This document shows positions 4,845-5,096 of a stretch of 5,096 bases of DNA, piece after piece. The translations under genes were made by a program, and so were the position numbers. A model generated the notes under the pieces. The model ran no database searches. It was not told where the DNA came from and worked only from the letters and a program-made list of their open reading frames with translations. This DNA is from Pseudomonadota bacterium (GTDB lineage: Bacteria > Pseudomonadota > Alphaproteobacteria > Caulobacterales > Caulobacteraceae): NCBI GenBank assembly GCA_023433655.1, contig JAEYUE010000047.1, positions 1-5,096 of the forward strand, in the 5' to 3' direction. Positions within the stretch are counted from its first letter, which is position 1. Each line of letters opens with the position of its first letter.

Positions 4845-5096
4845 TCAGGCCTCCACGCCCACGCCGATCGGGCAGGTGACGCCGATGCCGCCGATGCCGC
4901 AGTAGCCTCCCGGGTTCTTGGCCAGATAGGCCTGGTGGTAGTCCTCGGCGAAGAAGAAGGGGCCCGCGGGAGCGATCTCGGTGGTGATGGTCCCCTGCCC
5001 GGCCGCCGTCAGCGCCGCCTGGTAGGCGTCGCGGCTGGCCTCGGCTTCGGCGCGCTGGTCGTCGCTCAGGGTGTAAATGGCCGAGCGGTACTGGGT
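4845..5096 (-). CDS. msrA: Peptide methionine sulfoxide reductase MsrA, C-terminal part (5' end outside window)
   Basis: The frame is open from the right edge to the TGA complementary to 4845-4847 and gives the last 83 residues. MsrA reduces the S epimer of methionine sulfoxide in proteins, using a catalytic Cys in a GCFWC-type motif near the N-terminus and then resolving cysteines. The catalytic motif would lie beyond the edge. The visible start is the family signature Thr-Gln-Tyr-Arg-Ser-Ala-Ile-Tyr (residues 1-8 of this fragment). Next come 'I-A-P-A-G-P-F-F-F-A-E-D-Y-H-Q-A-Y-L' (about 43-60), where the Glu-Asp-Tyr-His-Gln segment is typical, and then the Gly-rich tail with Tyr-Cys-Gly and Thr-Cys-Pro-Ile-Gly. 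Those two cysteines match the expected C-terminal resolving residues. No signal peptide can be judged. The gene lies directly upstream of the YjbR gene in the same operon, two bases apart. Confidence 0.92.
   Translation of the reverse strand, partial: TQYRSAIYTLSDDQRAEAEASRDAYQAALTAAGQGTITTEIAPAGPFFFAEDYHQAYLAKNPGGYCGIGGIGVTCPIGVGVEA
4850..4854 (-). promoter_or_regulatory. Shine-Dalgarno site of the YjbR gene, inside msrA
   Basis: On the minus strand these bases read GGAGG, seven bases upstream of the ATG complementary to 4840-4842. The site lies within the last codons of msrA, so ribosomes ending msrA would stop on or next to it. This fixes the YjbR start and suggests coupled translation. 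Confidence 0.7.

Noticed and set aside
3448..4905. Open frame of 485 codons on the plus strand, out of frame with the DUF885 gene
   Set aside because: It is extremely Arg/Pro-rich and runs through the end of one real gene and all of another on the opposite strand. This is a GC-bias shadow.

Overview
The window is very GC-rich DNA with strong third-position G/C bias. It carries a flagellar flgA-flgH pair in the order I associate with Caulobacterales-type alphaproteobacteria. The shadow frames, lipoprotein signals and gene content fit a Caulobacteraceae-like genome such as Brevundimonas, Phenylobacterium or Caulobacter. That placement is inference from composition and gene order, not a database result.

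Layout, left to right. (1) Positions 1-1058, plus strand: the 3' end of flgA (P-ring assembly chaperone) and a complete flgH (L-ring lipoprotein). These are the end of a flagellar basal-body operon, closed by a GC-rich stem-loop at 1064-1094. (2) Positions 1181-2648, plus strand: three small exported proteins of a family I do not recognise. Their similarity to one another is low but real. All share a Trp and a Cys exactly 27 residues apart near the N-terminus, and a C-terminal block that ends in a second Cys. The third copy is a predicted lipoprotein and is broken by a net one-base loss near 2581-2586. Its conserved C-terminus continues in another frame to a stop at 2646-2648. (3) Positions 2696-4501, plus strand: a complete DUF885-family lipoprotein, a putative zinc metallopeptidase with an HEAVPGHH motif. 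It lies 47 bases after the third paralogue and may be in the same transcription unit. (4) Positions 4498-5096, minus strand: a MmcQ/YjbR-family protein, preceded in its own operon by msrA, of which only the C-terminal 83 codons are inside the window. The DUF885 and YjbR genes converge and share a CTAG palindrome as both stop codons.

How the parts relate. Flagellar assembly genes end at the first terminator-like hairpin. The next four genes all encode envelope proteins (two secreted, two lipoproteins) and are closely spaced, which suggests an operon working in the periplasm or at the outer membrane. Each of the four has an inverted repeat at or over its ribosome binding region. The clearest pairs the GGAGG of the DUF885 gene with an upstream CCTCC. 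Whether this is regulation or a by-product of high GC cannot be decided from the sequence alone. The minus-strand pair concerns methionine sulfoxide repair plus a small CyaY-fold protein of unsettled function.

No RNA genes, mobile elements, CRISPR arrays or origins were seen. No stretch longer than about 125 bases lacks a gene.
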